The notes below the pieces were generated by a model. That model did no database searches and was not told where the DNA came from. It was given only the letters and a program-made list of their open reading frames with translations. Shown here piece by piece: positions 10,446 through 18,071 of a DNA stretch of 29,872 bases. A program made the position numbers and the translations under genes. Origin of the DNA: an uncultured Collinsella sp. (GTDB taxonomy: Bacteria; Actinomycetota; Coriobacteriia; Coriobacteriales; Coriobacteriaceae); NCBI GenBank assembly GCA_902470265.1, contig CABRFW010000002.1:1-29872 (forward strand). The letters run 5' to 3'. Within the stretch, counting starts at the first letter, position 1. Each line of letters opens with the position of its first letter.

Positions 10446-11795
10446 ATGGAGAAGTTCATGACCCTGCTTCAGGAAAAACTGACCCCTATCGCCAATTTCT
10501 GAGGCACCGAGCGCCACTTTGCCTCCATGCAAAAGGGCTTTATGAGCGCGATCAGCTTCATCTTGGTATCTGCCGTCTTTATGATCCTCGCCAACCCGCC
10601 GGTCACGGCCGACCTGGTGGCGCAGGGCGGGTTCTGGTCCGTCTTTGGCCCTTGGCTCGATTTTGCCACGGCCAATAAGCTCACGCTGCTCATTCCCTTC
10701 AACATGACGATGGGCATACTGTCGGTGATCGTGACGTTCGCAATCGCCTATAACCTGGCGGGCACCTACAAGATGCCCAAGCTTAACGCCGGTATGACCT
10801 CGCTGGTGATGTTCCTGATCGCCGCGGCGCCGTCGTCCTACTACCAGCTTGCTGACGAGTCCGTGCTCCAGGCGGTCCCCTGCACCTATCTGGGTGCGCA
10901 GGGCCTGTTTACCGCCATCATCGTTGCCTTGGTCTCCGTCGAGGTCACGCGCTTCTGCCAGACCAAGGGCATCACCATCAAGATGCCCGATGGCGTGCCG
11001 CCGTTTTTGTCCGAAACCTTTGGCGCCATCGTACCTATGCTCGCCAACATCCTCATCTTCTTTGGCGGCAACCTGCTGATCCAGATGATCGATCCCGCGC
11101 TGTCCATCCCCTCGGTTATCGAGAAGCTGCTCGCTGCCCCGCTTTCCGTCGCAGTTGACTCTGTGCCCGGCGCACTGCTTATCTGCTTCATGACGCTGCT
11201 GTTTTGGTGCTTTGGCGTCCACGGCAACATGATCGTAATGCCCATCACCGCCCCGGTCACGCTTGCCGCCTTTGCCGCCAACGCCTCGCTCTATGCTGCC
11301 GGGCAGCCGCTTGAGTTCCACCCGGCGCTCATGTCGTTGGCCATCAACCTCATCGGCGGCACGGGTAATACGTTCTCTTTTGTGGCGCTCTGCGCGTTTA
11401 GGGCAAAGTCGCAGCAGCTCAAGGCATTTGGCAGGGCATCGATCGTGCCGAGCTTCTTCCGTATCTCCGAGCCCGCGATCTTCGGCGCGCCCATCATCTT
11501 CAACCCGATCCTCATGATTCCGTTTGTGCTAGGCGGCATGATCTCGGCCCTGCTGTATTGGGGTGCGGTCTCACTGGGTCTTGTCTCTAACTTCTACGTC
11601 TTGGTGAGCGGCACGTTCCCCATCTTCGTTCAGGGCTTTGTCCAGTGCCTCGACCCGCGCATCTGGGTGTTTACGATCGTTTTGATCGTGGTCATGGCTG
11701 TGGTCTGGTACCCGTTCTTTAAGGTGTACGATAACCAGCTCCTGGCTCAGGAGCAGGAGAACGCCGCGGCAGCTTCTGCCGAGGATGCTGAGTAG
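10446..11795 (+). CDS. PTS EIIC permease, lactose/cellobiose family, interrupted by in-frame TGA at codon 19
   Basis: The membrane channel of the PTS module, moving the sugar inward while EIIB phosphorylates it. From the ATG at 10446, which has a strong GGAGG, the frame runs 18 codons (MEKFMTLLQEKLTPIANF), meets TGA at 10500-10502, then continues in frame to the stop at 11793-11795, 449 codons in total. The part behind TGA begins GTERHFASMQKGFM, as expected of an EIIC N-terminus, then has about ten hydrophobic segments and the conserved IGGTGNTFSF region with FRISEPAIFGAP. The next in-frame ATG is 10527 (422 residues, just ahead of the first membrane segment) and lacks a good ribosome site. 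The gene is therefore either silenced by a recent nonsense change, translated by reinitiation at 10527, read through, or affected by a sequencing error. The rest of the frame is intact, so decay is recent if real. Confidence 0.88.
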
Positions 11796-11796
11796 C

Positions 11797-13251
11797 ATGA
11801 GTTACTTTGACAGAACGTCTGCCGCCGGTATGCCCGAGGGCTTTTTGTGGGGTGGTGCCCTCGCCGCCAACCAGGCCGAAGGGGGCTGGAACGAGGGCGG
11901 CCGCGGCATGTCGCACTCCGACCTGATCCCACAGGGTTCCGACCGCTGGGATGTAATGTTTGGCAGGCAAAAGCCCGTGGACGATCCGGACAGGCTGTAT
12001 CCATGCCGCTGGGGCAACGACTTCTTCCATCATTGGCACGAGGATGTCGAGCTCTTTGCCGAGATGGGCTTTAAGTGCCTGCGTCTTTCAATTTGCTGGA
12101 GCCGTATTTTTCCCACAGGGATGGAGACCGAGCCCAACGGCGAGGGCTTGGAGTTTTACCGTCAGGTATTCGAGGCGCTGCGCGAGCATGGAATCGAGCC
12201 GCTTGTGACGCTGTCGCACTACGACTATCCGTTGGCTCTGGTCGAGCGCTATGGTGGCTGGCAAAGCCGAGAGATGATCGAGCGGTATGCGCACTACGTC
12301 GAGACCGTCGGACGCGCGTACCAGGGCCTCGTGCGTTATTGGCTTACGTTCAACGAGATCAACAGCGTGGCGCTGTCCTATCTCAACGCGGGTGTCACGC
12401 TCGAGGATGAGCGTGACCGTGCAGCCGTGACCGCGGCGTTCTCGCACCATATGTTTATGGCGAGCGCTCGCGCTGTCGAGATTCTGCACAAGATCGATCC
12501 CGCAAACAAGGTGGGTTGCATGGTCGCTGCCGGTGCGACCTATCCGTACCGTTGTGCGCCCGAGGACGTATGGCTTGCGTATGAGGAGGACCGCGGCCGC
12601 TACTTCTACACAGACGTGATGGCTGCGGGCGCCTATCCTGCTTGGAAGCTGCGTGCACTCGAGAAAGAGGGTGTTCACGTGCCCTTTGAGCCGGGCGATA
12701 CGGAGTATCTGGCAGAGCATACGGTCGACTTCATCTCGTTCTCGTACTATTGCTCGCGCTTGGTGTGCGCCGATGATCAGGTGATCGCCGAGAAGGCGGA
12801 GGGCAACGTGTTCCCGACGTTGCGCAATCCGTACCTCAAGGATAAAGAGACTGCCTGGAAGTGGCAGATCGATGCGCTGGGTTTGCGCGTGACGCTTGCC
12901 GGCTACCACGATCGTTACCATCTTCCGCTCTTTATCGCCGAGAACGGTGTGGGCGGACTCGATGCGCTGGAAGACGGCAAAGTCCACGATGCGTATCATA
13001 TTGATTACCTGCGAAGGCATATTCTTGCGCTGCGCGATGCAATTGTCGAGGACGGTGTTGACCTGATGGGATACACGCCGTGGGGCTGTATCGATTTGGT
13101 GTCGGCCTCGACGGGGCAGATGAAGAAGCGCTATGGCTTTGTTTATGTTGATGCCGATGATACGGGCAAAGGCACGTTCGATCGCTACCGAAAGGACAGC
13201 TTCTGCTGGTACCAAAAGGTCATTGCATCAAATGGCGAGGACTTGAGTTAA
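11797..13251 (+). CDS. Glycoside hydrolase family 1, 6-phospho-beta-glucosidase/galactosidase
   Basis: A 484-residue cytoplasmic enzyme that splits the phosphorylated disaccharide or glucoside delivered by the PTS. The acid/base glutamate is Glu187 in WLTFNEIN and the nucleophile is Glu382 in LFIAENG. The 6-phosphate-binding set is visible as Ser436/438 ... Lys443/444-Arg-Tyr446 in SASTGQMKKRYGF, which marks phospho-glycosidases against plain beta-glucosidases. Length and the N-terminal FLWGGALAANQAEGG are typical. The ATG at 11797 is one base behind the EIIC stop, implying translational coupling; the ATG at 11785 lies inside EIIC and would add four residues. Terminator at 13268. If EIIC is non-functional, this enzyme would lose its main substrate supply. 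Confidence 0.96.
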   Translation: MSYFDRTSAAGMPEGFLWGGALAANQAEGGWNEGGRGMSHSDLIPQGSDRWDVMFGRQKPVDDPDRLYPCRWGNDFFHHWHEDVELFAEMGFKCLRLSICWSRIFPTGMETEPNGEGLEFYRQVFEALREHGIEPLVTLSHYDYPLALVERYGGWQSREMIERYAHYVETVGRAYQGLVRYWLTFNEINSVALSYLNAGVTLEDERDRAAVTAAFSHHMFMASARAVEILHKIDPANKVGCMVAAGATYPYRCAPEDVWLAYEEDRGRYFYTDVMAAGAYPAWKLRALEKEGVHVPFEPGDTEYLAEHTVDFISFSYYCSRLVCADDQVIAEKAEGNVFPTLRNPYLKDKETAWKWQIDALGLRVTLAGYHDRYHLPLFIAENGVGGLDALEDGKVHDAYHIDYLRRHILALRDAIVEDGVDLMGYTPWGCIDLVSASTGQMKKRYGFVYVDADDTGKGTFDRYRKDSFCWYQKVIASNGEDLS

Positions 13252-13267
13252 CTCTTGCAGGTCTGTT

Positions 13268-13301
13268 GCCCCCGCGGTCCGCTTCGGCCGCAGGGGCTTT
13301 T
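13268..13301 (+). terminator. Intrinsic terminator of the PTS-glycosidase operon
   Basis: GCCCCCGCGG (13268-13277) pairs with CCGCAGGGGC (13288-13297), with one mismatch, and TTTTG follows. It sits 16 bases behind the glycosidase stop. Confidence 0.8.
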
Positions 13302-13352
13302 GTTATTGAGGCGGCTGTTCATGAGGAGCATTGCAGGCTGCGGAAACCCGGC

Positions 13353-13696
13353 ACTTGGGGACGTTCCTTTCCTGCCGGCAGCTTGGGACAGTCCTTAAAG
13401 GCCGCATCGATCAACTGCGGAAAGCACATCCCAGAATGAGCGTCCAACATGGGGTGCGGTTTCCCTTGAGGCCCTCAATCGGAAAATGCATCCCGGATTT
13501 TTGTCGAAAAGCGGTCCCTAGTTTCCCAAACGGGCCGCTAACGGAAAGCGCATCCCGCTATTGGGCCCCAAAGCAGGATGCGCTTTCCGTGCTGGCAGTT
13601 CCAAGCAGTTCGGGATGGCCCTTTTCGTTTGCTCTCGGCCGGCGTCCGTAAGACTGTCCCCGACGACCACTCATTTAAGTCTGTCCCCAATGAGTG
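13353..13696. repeat. Cluster of decayed palindromic repeats
   Basis: No gene is supported between 13302 and 13704. The region carries GGAAAGCGCATCCC-type motifs at 13416-13432, 13481-13495 and 13541-13556, the last paired with an inverse copy at 13573-13590 (18-bp arms, one mismatch). A TTGGGGAC/GGGACAGTCC motif occurs at about 13356-13400. The CCCCAATGAGT element at 13665-13696 is a 28-of-29 match to 7559-7587. The arms vary in quality, as expected of old, partly overlapping insertions. The region lies between convergent gene ends. Confidence 0.7.
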
Positions 13697-13704
13697 CCCA
13701 ATGA

Positions 13705-14835
13705 CTAGTAGTAGGCCCACATGGCTTCGACTTCGTTGAGGACCTCTACGACGCCCCAGCGACGGGCGCTGCGGCTGGCCGAGTTGGGATCGAAGACTTC
13801 AATCTGGTCGGCGTCGTCAATACCGTAAAGTACAATGTAGTGGCCCACGTTGGTAAAGGTGCCCGGCCGAACGGCGGCGATGACGGGCGCTCCCGAACGC
13901 AGCGCCTGAGTCATCGAGTCGCGATCGTTATGAAGCTCCGTTCCGTTAAGTCCCAACTGCCACGCACCGCTCGTCATAAACGACCATTCGGTTGCACCGG
14001 TGGGGGCGTAATTGCCTGCCTCGGAAAGCGCGCACATATCGACGGGAGTCATATCGGTGCGTCCCGTCTTAAAGATATAGACCATGGTGAGGCACGTAGG
14101 CCCGCAAGCATTTTGGCGGATGGTACCGCCGGCGTAAGGCAGCTCCGACCATGCAGGGTCGATCTGATAGATATGGGGCATCGTGCCGGCTTGCCATTGC
14201 GAGCGCGGGGTCGAAAAGGCGAAAGAATAACCGGGCGCGACGGGGGCCTTGAGCAGCTTGTCCTCGGCGGTGGGCTCGAGACCGGCTGATCCGTGGGAGA
14301 TACACGAGCCTAAAACTAAAAAGAGCAGGCACGCGACGATGGAGCAAAGCGCGATGCGTGCGCGGCGGAAGGGTAGAGCGGGAGCGCCGGAGCCGGCTCG
14401 AGATGCCGGGCGAGAGCTCAGGCCGCTGCGTCCGTTCTGCGGGCGCGAAAAAGAACGGCGGACAAAGATGCCGGGCTGGGGGCGACCGTTGCGACGCAGT
14501 TGCGGCACATCGGTCTGGCGCTGGCGCGTGCCCGTGAAAGAGCGCGTGCTTTGGCGTTGATCGGTACTGCGACTGCGCCGTTCGGTTTTAGCGTTGGATC
14601 TGCTCGAAGCGACGGCACCGTCGCGTCTGCGAGTCGCAGCGGTACTAGCCTGCCCTCGAGTCTCAGAACCGCTGGTGTTTTGCCGAGGCGTAGGGCGGGG
14701 CTGCCGTTGCGAGCTGCTTGGATACTGCGGGCTGGCGGCGGTGGAAGAAGACGAGCTTTCGGGCGTCGGCGTAGCGCGACCGGCAAGGCGAACGCTCTGT
14801 CGCCGTTGATCGCCGTCGTTAAAACCATATGCCAT
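13705..14835 (-). CDS. Membrane-anchored C39-like (papain-fold) peptidase domain protein
   Basis: A 376-residue protein. Residues 1-155 are a low-complexity, strongly basic Ser/Arg/Pro/Gln-rich tail with no recognisable domain. A single membrane segment follows at about 160-178 (IALCSIVACLLFLVLGS). Residues 200-376 form a Peptidase_C39_2-like domain: Gln241 and Cys244 in QNACGPTCLTM, His332 in NVGHYIVLYGID, and Asp349-Pro-Asn351 in VFDPNS, which fits the Cys-His-Asp triad with the oxyanion Gln. The positive tail should stay in the cytoplasm and the peptidase domain face outside. It could cleave peptides or an unknown surface substrate; no bacteriocin or ABC partner lies nearby. The start at 14835 is the first ATG and has GAGGCAAGGCGG upstream. 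It is downstream of a terminator, so is probably transcribed alone. Confidence 0.8.
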   Translation of the reverse strand: MAYGFNDGDQRRQSVRLAGRATPTPESSSSSTAASPQYPSSSQRQPRPTPRQNTSGSETRGQASTAATRRRDGAVASSRSNAKTERRSRSTDQRQSTRSFTGTRQRQTDVPQLRRNGRPQPGIFVRRSFSRPQNGRSGLSSRPASRAGSGAPALPFRRARIALCSIVACLLFLVLGSCISHGSAGLEPTAEDKLLKAPVAPGYSFAFSTPRSQWQAGTMPHIYQIDPAWSELPYAGGTIRQNACGPTCLTMVYIFKTGRTDMTPVDMCALSEAGNYAPTGATEWSFMTSGAWQLGLNGTELHNDRDSMTQALRSGAPVIAAVRPGTFTNVGHYIVLYGIDDADQIEVFDPNSASRSARRWGVVEVLNEVEAMWAYY

Positions 14836-14977
14836 TTAAACCGCCTTGCCTCATGTATAACCCGTCTATCCTACAAAAAAGATGTACAACAAATGCGTGC
14901 GCGCGCCAAAAGCTCGGTAAACGGCACGAACGGGGGCGAGTTTGGCGCTATAAAGCGACACCCTCCTCGAGCTAAGA

Positions 14978-15002
14978 GAAAGGGGCTCTTTGGGCCCCTT
15001 TC
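14978..15002 (-). terminator. Terminator of the YfcC-2 gene
   Basis: Read on the minus strand, GAAAGGGGC and GCCCCTTTC (15002-14994 with 14986-14978) form a perfect 9-bp stem. The T-rich TTTCTCTTAG lies at and after the stem end. It lies about 30 bases behind the stop of the transporter gene at 15033. Confidence 0.7.
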
Positions 15003-15032
15003 AAAAGATGTGATTTGTGGTGCGCCCGCCGA

Positions 15033-16511
15033 TTACAAAACGAGCATCAGCACGGTGACAAACGAAACGGTAATCACGGTAAGCAGGACCATGTATTTGG
15101 CGGCCGTCTTGATGTAGGTCGCGTAGCTTACCTGGGCAAGCTCGAGGCCAGCCATGATGGACCCGCATGTGGGAGTGATCATCGCTACAACGCCGTGTGT
15201 GGCGAGGTAGATTGCGACCATGGCTTCGGGGGCAAAGCCTAAGGATGCCGCCAACGGTCCCATGATAGGCATCGAGACGGTTGCCATGCCCGTACTCGAG
15301 GGGATGAGGAAAGACAGGGCAAAGTAGAGCGCATAGGAGAGCGGGGCAAAGACTGTGGCGGATACGCCGGCGAGCGCGTTGGCGGCGTTGGTGAGGATCC
15401 ACACATCGAGTCCGGTGATGGACATGAGCACGGAGACGCCGCGGGCGACGGCGACGACGAGCGCGACAGAAACAAGGTCGGCGCAGCCGTGCAGGATGGT
15501 GTCGACGAGTTCTTTCTCCTGCATACCGGCAACCTTGCCGATAATAATTGTCATGGTGAAGAACCAGATGCCGCATTCGGTAAAGTACCACTGACCAAGT
15601 GGCAGGCCAGTCAAAAGTGCGCTCCATGCGGTGCTGAGGTCATCGCCCTTGGCGCCGATATCAAATAGGCCAACTCCGAATGTCTGCCACGGAATAAAGC
15701 CGATGATCATGACGACAAACGTGAGGGCGAAGAGAACAAGGACGCGCTTTTGAATTTTGGAAAGCTCGACGTGCGCGTCCTCGGCGGAATCGCCGTCCTT
15801 GTCGCCGTAGAGACGCTCGGCGGTCTCCCATTCCTCGGGGGTGAGCGATGAGGCGGCGCGGTCGGTGCGGACGCGCTTGGCATACCGCATGACAAAAATG
15901 ATGCCCGAAATCTCGGCGATGGCGAACATAACCAGACCGATGCCGATCATGAGTCCCTGGTCATAGGGGATGCCGGCTGCCTTGAGAGCATCAAGCGCGA
16001 GTCCGGTCGAAAACGGGTTGACCGTCGATCCCAAAACGCCAAGGCCGCAGCCCATGAGAACTACCATGCATCCAACGAGCGGATCCCAACCCATGGCAAA
16101 CGTGACCGATGCCAGGAGCAGGTAGAAGGGGACGGATTCCTCGAGCATGCCGTACGTGGATCCGCAGATGCCAAAGGCGAGCATGAGAACAGGAACGAGC
16201 AATAGATCATTACCGCCTAGTTTACGGACGAGCACGGCGATGCCGGTGTCGAGCGCGCCCGTTTTTTGGACTACGCCCAGGAAACCGCCAAGCACAAGAA
16301 TGAACACGCAGACCTGCATGGCGCTCTCAAAGCCCAAGAAGGGAGAAGCCATAAAGTTGCCAAGCGTTGCGGCCTGCACGTCAGGGCTAAATGACGAGAC
16401 GACCCACGAGGCGATGGCCACGAGCAACAGGCAGCCAAAGAGAATGGTAAAAGATGAGGGCATCTGGCGTGGCTTACGTTCTTTGCCAGATGCGGCAGCC
16501 TTATCCGACAT
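15033..16511 (-). CDS. YfcC-family integral membrane transporter (second copy)
   Basis: A 492-residue polytopic membrane protein of the YfcC/ArcD-like anion-and-amino-acid carrier group (DUF/C4-dicarboxylate anaerobic carrier-like). It has about 12 hydrophobic segments and the paired re-entrant-type motifs NPFSTGLALDAL in the first half and IPSSTGMATVSMPIMGPLA in the second, the family hallmark. A charged loop with DKDGDSAEDAHVELSK divides the two halves. The ATG at 16511 is preceded by GAAGGAG; the in-frame upstream start at 16547 falls inside a leader hairpin. It is the last gene of the minus-strand catabolic cluster, separated from the dehydrogenase by 431 bases with its own terminator and candidate promoter. 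A role in uptake of an amino or hydroxy acid, or export of ornithine, is plausible; its substrate is not visible from sequence. Confidence 0.9.
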   Translation of the reverse strand: MSDKAAASGKERKPRQMPSSFTILFGCLLLVAIASWVVSSFSPDVQAATLGNFMASPFLGFESAMQVCVFILVLGGFLGVVQKTGALDTGIAVLVRKLGGNDLLLVPVLMLAFGICGSTYGMLEESVPFYLLLASVTFAMGWDPLVGCMVVLMGCGLGVLGSTVNPFSTGLALDALKAAGIPYDQGLMIGIGLVMFAIAEISGIIFVMRYAKRVRTDRAASSLTPEEWETAERLYGDKDGDSAEDAHVELSKIQKRVLVLFALTFVVMIIGFIPWQTFGVGLFDIGAKGDDLSTAWSALLTGLPLGQWYFTECGIWFFTMTIIIGKVAGMQEKELVDTILHGCADLVSVALVVAVARGVSVLMSITGLDVWILTNAANALAGVSATVFAPLSYALYFALSFLIPSSTGMATVSMPIMGPLAASLGFAPEAMVAIYLATHGVVAMITPTCGSIMAGLELAQVSYATYIKTAAKYMVLLTVITVSFVTVLMLVL

Positions 16512-16530
16512 ACAAAGCTCCTTCACGGAA

Positions 16531-16560
16531 AGCCCTGCCTCCGCCATGGGAGACGGGGCT
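16531..16560 (-). promoter_or_regulatory. Leader hairpin directly ahead of YfcC-2 (possible attenuator)
   Basis: On the minus strand AGCCCCGTCTCC and GGAGGCAGGGCT form a 12-pair stem with one mismatch and one G-U pair, followed by TTCC and then the ribosome site about 10 bases later. It resembles a weak intrinsic terminator in the leader, but no competing antiterminator was identified. Confidence 0.4.
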
Positions 16561-16592
16561 CTCGTTAATCAATAAGGTCTTGACTCTGTTGT

Positions 16593-16620
16593 CGACTTGA
16601 AAGCTGCACCCTTCAAGTCG
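16593..16620. promoter_or_regulatory. Inverted repeat in the YfcC-2 upstream region (candidate operator)
   Basis: CGACTTGAA (16593-16601) and TTCAAGTCG (16612-16620) are perfect inverses around a 10-base spacer. Centre-to-centre spacing of about two helical turns suits a dimeric repressor or activator. It lies between the candidate -10 box at 16660 and the gene. Which protein binds it is unknown. Confidence 0.45.
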
Positions 16621-16659
16621 GGGAAGTAATGCGTTTAATAAAGCGTGCATCACATATCA

Positions 16660-16669
16660 ATAATACCAT
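16660..16669 (-). promoter_or_regulatory. Candidate extended -10 promoter of YfcC-2
   Basis: Read on the minus strand, this is TGGTATTAT, a TG-N extended -10 with a good TATTAT hexamer, in an AT-rich patch about 150 bases ahead of the start codon. No good -35 is present 17 bases upstream. The remaining intergenic stretch (16670-16875) shows no gene that I can support. Confidence 0.4.
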
Positions 16670-16875
16670 CCGGTGAGTATGTGAGGACATCTATGGTGGC
16701 ATGTATTCCGCAAACGAGCCGACCTATCGGTAAACGTACAATGTGATATACGTTGTCGCATATAGATGCGGGTATTTTTAAGGACTGGTCCCTAGTGATC
16801 CCTTTTCTGTTGGTCTGGTGGCCCCTGCTGTTTTGGTTCGCGGCGACTGCACGTCGCTTAGACGATAGGGGGAGC

Positions 16876-16911
16876 AATAAAACGGGATGAAGAATAGGCC
16901 TTCATCCCGTT
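16876..16911 (-). terminator. Intrinsic terminator of the dehydrogenase gene
   Basis: AACGGGATGAAG (16881-16892) and CTTCATCCCGTT (16900-16911) are perfect 12-bp inverses. On the minus strand the stem ends in CGTTTTATT, a T-run that fits Rho-independent termination about 30 bases behind the dehydrogenase stop. Confidence 0.85.
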
Positions 16912-16942
16912 GAGCCACGTGTTCTGGAAGCAGTTTAAGCTC

Positions 16943-17950
16943 CTACAACACGTTTACGACAGGAACGTCGTTAACCAACTTGAAGAGCTGGTCCTTTTCG
17001 CCCTTGAGGAAGTGTCCGATGTTGTTGCACGGGAAGATCATGAGGTCGCGTAGCGACGAAGACGAATAGAACGCAGAGTGCGGCGTGATAATCACGTTGT
17101 CGCGGCCAACGAGCGGGTGGTTTGCCAGGTCGGGCGTCTCGTCATACAGAACATCGGCGCCAAACGCGCGAATCTGGCCAGAATCGAGAGCTTCGATAAG
17201 AGCGGGTTCGTCCATGCAGAGGCCACGGCCCAGGTTAATGACGATGGGCTTTTTCTTCATCTTGGCGAACTTCTCGGCGTCAAAGTAATGATAGTTCGTC
17301 TCGTTAAGATTCATATGATTGATAATGATGTCGGCCTCGGCCAAAACCTCGTCGATCTCGGCCTGCTCGACACCGTTTTGCCCAAAAAGGTTCTGGTCGA
17401 TAAAGGGGTCGTTGGAGATGATGCGCTTGACAAGGCCCTTGGCTTTACGGGCGGTGCACTTGCCGATTTTGCCAAAACCAAAGATGCCGAGGGTCTGGTC
17501 TTCAAGACGAGGCACCTCGGGAGCCGCGGCGTAATCCCAACGGTGCTCCTGCTCAATCTGACCGATGTAGAACTTGAAGTTCTTGTTGAGCGCGTACATA
17601 TAGGCGATGGCGCTTTCGGAGACATCCCAGGTGCAGTATTCGCCGACGGGGCAGACGCCCACGCCGCGCGCAGTTGCCTCGTCCATGTCTACGTTGTCAT
17701 AGCCGGTGGCGTTGATGGCGATGACCTTGAGGTTGGGAGCGTGCTCGAACGCTTCCTTGTCCACCTTGATGAAGGCAGTGAGCAGAGCGTCGGCATCGGC
17801 AAGATGCTCGCAGAACTCCTCGCGTGCCTCATCGGTATACGCGCAAACCTCAACATCGATATCCTCACCCAGATGAGATTTGAGGGTCTCGGTTTCGAGG
17901 TCGTGCTGGGGCATCATGCTCTCGGCATAATCGCTGATCAAGATCTTCAT
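16943..17950 (-). CDS. D-isomer-specific 2-hydroxyacid dehydrogenase
   Basis: A 335-residue NAD(P)-dependent dehydrogenase interconverting a 2-oxoacid and a D-2-hydroxyacid. The nucleotide-binding motif is GIFGFGKIGK at about 155-164. The catalytic set is Arg242 (INLGRGLCMDEPAL), Glu271 (LYDETP) and His291 (ITPHSAFYSS). Length is typical. The ATG at 17950 has AAAGGAAG upstream; the longer frame back to 18046 would run through the terminator hairpin of the preceding gene. Substrate is not readable; the family includes lactate, hydroxyisocaproate, glycerate and phosphoglycerate enzymes. Its place directly behind the guanidino-modifying enzyme suggests it reduces a 2-oxoacid produced during amino acid use, or re-oxidises NADH, but that is inference. 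Terminators lie on both sides, so it may be expressed both with and apart from its neighbour. Confidence 0.92.
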   Translation of the reverse strand: MKILISDYAESMMPQHDLETETLKSHLGEDIDVEVCAYTDEAREEFCEHLADADALLTAFIKVDKEAFEHAPNLKVIAINATGYDNVDMDEATARGVGVCPVGEYCTWDVSESAIAYMYALNKNFKFYIGQIEQEHRWDYAAAPEVPRLEDQTLGIFGFGKIGKCTARKAKGLVKRIISNDPFIDQNLFGQNGVEQAEIDEVLAEADIIINHMNLNETNYHYFDAEKFAKMKKKPIVINLGRGLCMDEPALIEALDSGQIRAFGADVLYDETPDLANHPLVGRDNVIITPHSAFYSSSSLRDLMIFPCNNIGHFLKGEKDQLFKLVNDVPVVNVL

Positions 17951-17985
17951 GGGTGCTTCCTTTCCCCTTTGAGGGGCTTGTGGGT

Positions 17986-18029
17986 AAAAAGGGGCGCCGC
18001 AGCGCCGGAATCCAGCGGAGCGGCGCCCC
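17986..18029 (-). terminator. Terminator between the deiminase-like gene and the dehydrogenase gene
   Basis: GGGGCGCCGC (17991-18000) and GCGGCGCCCC (18020-18029) are perfect inverses. On the minus strand the stem is followed by TTTTTACCC. It sits about 40 bases behind the stop of the deiminase-like gene and is expected to give at least partial termination before the dehydrogenase. Confidence 0.8.
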
Positions 18030-18071
18030 ATGAGAGGCTCGGACAAATACTGTCCAGGCGAAACGTTCGGA

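Noticed and set aside
10500..10502. Selenocysteine at the in-frame TGA of EIIC
   Set aside because: EIIC proteins have no redox-active residue here, no selenocysteine machinery is visible in the window, and I see no stem-loop of bacterial SECIS type directly behind the codon.
10122..11321. A 399-codon minus-strand frame opposite EIIB and EIIC
   Set aside because: Low-complexity His/Arg/Gly/Asp-rich product without a recognisable fold, lying opposite clear PTS genes.
12088..13215. A 375-codon minus-strand frame opposite the GH1 gene
   Set aside because: Shadow of the glycosidase gene, no start signal or motif.
14500..15117. A 205-codon plus-strand frame opposite the start of the C39-like gene
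   Set aside because: Arg-rich, no ribosome site, and it crosses into the terminator of the transporter gene.
16650..16877. A 75-codon minus-strand frame between the dehydrogenase and YfcC-2 genes
   Set aside because: Begins at the dehydrogenase terminator, overlaps the candidate promoter, and has no good ribosome site or motif.
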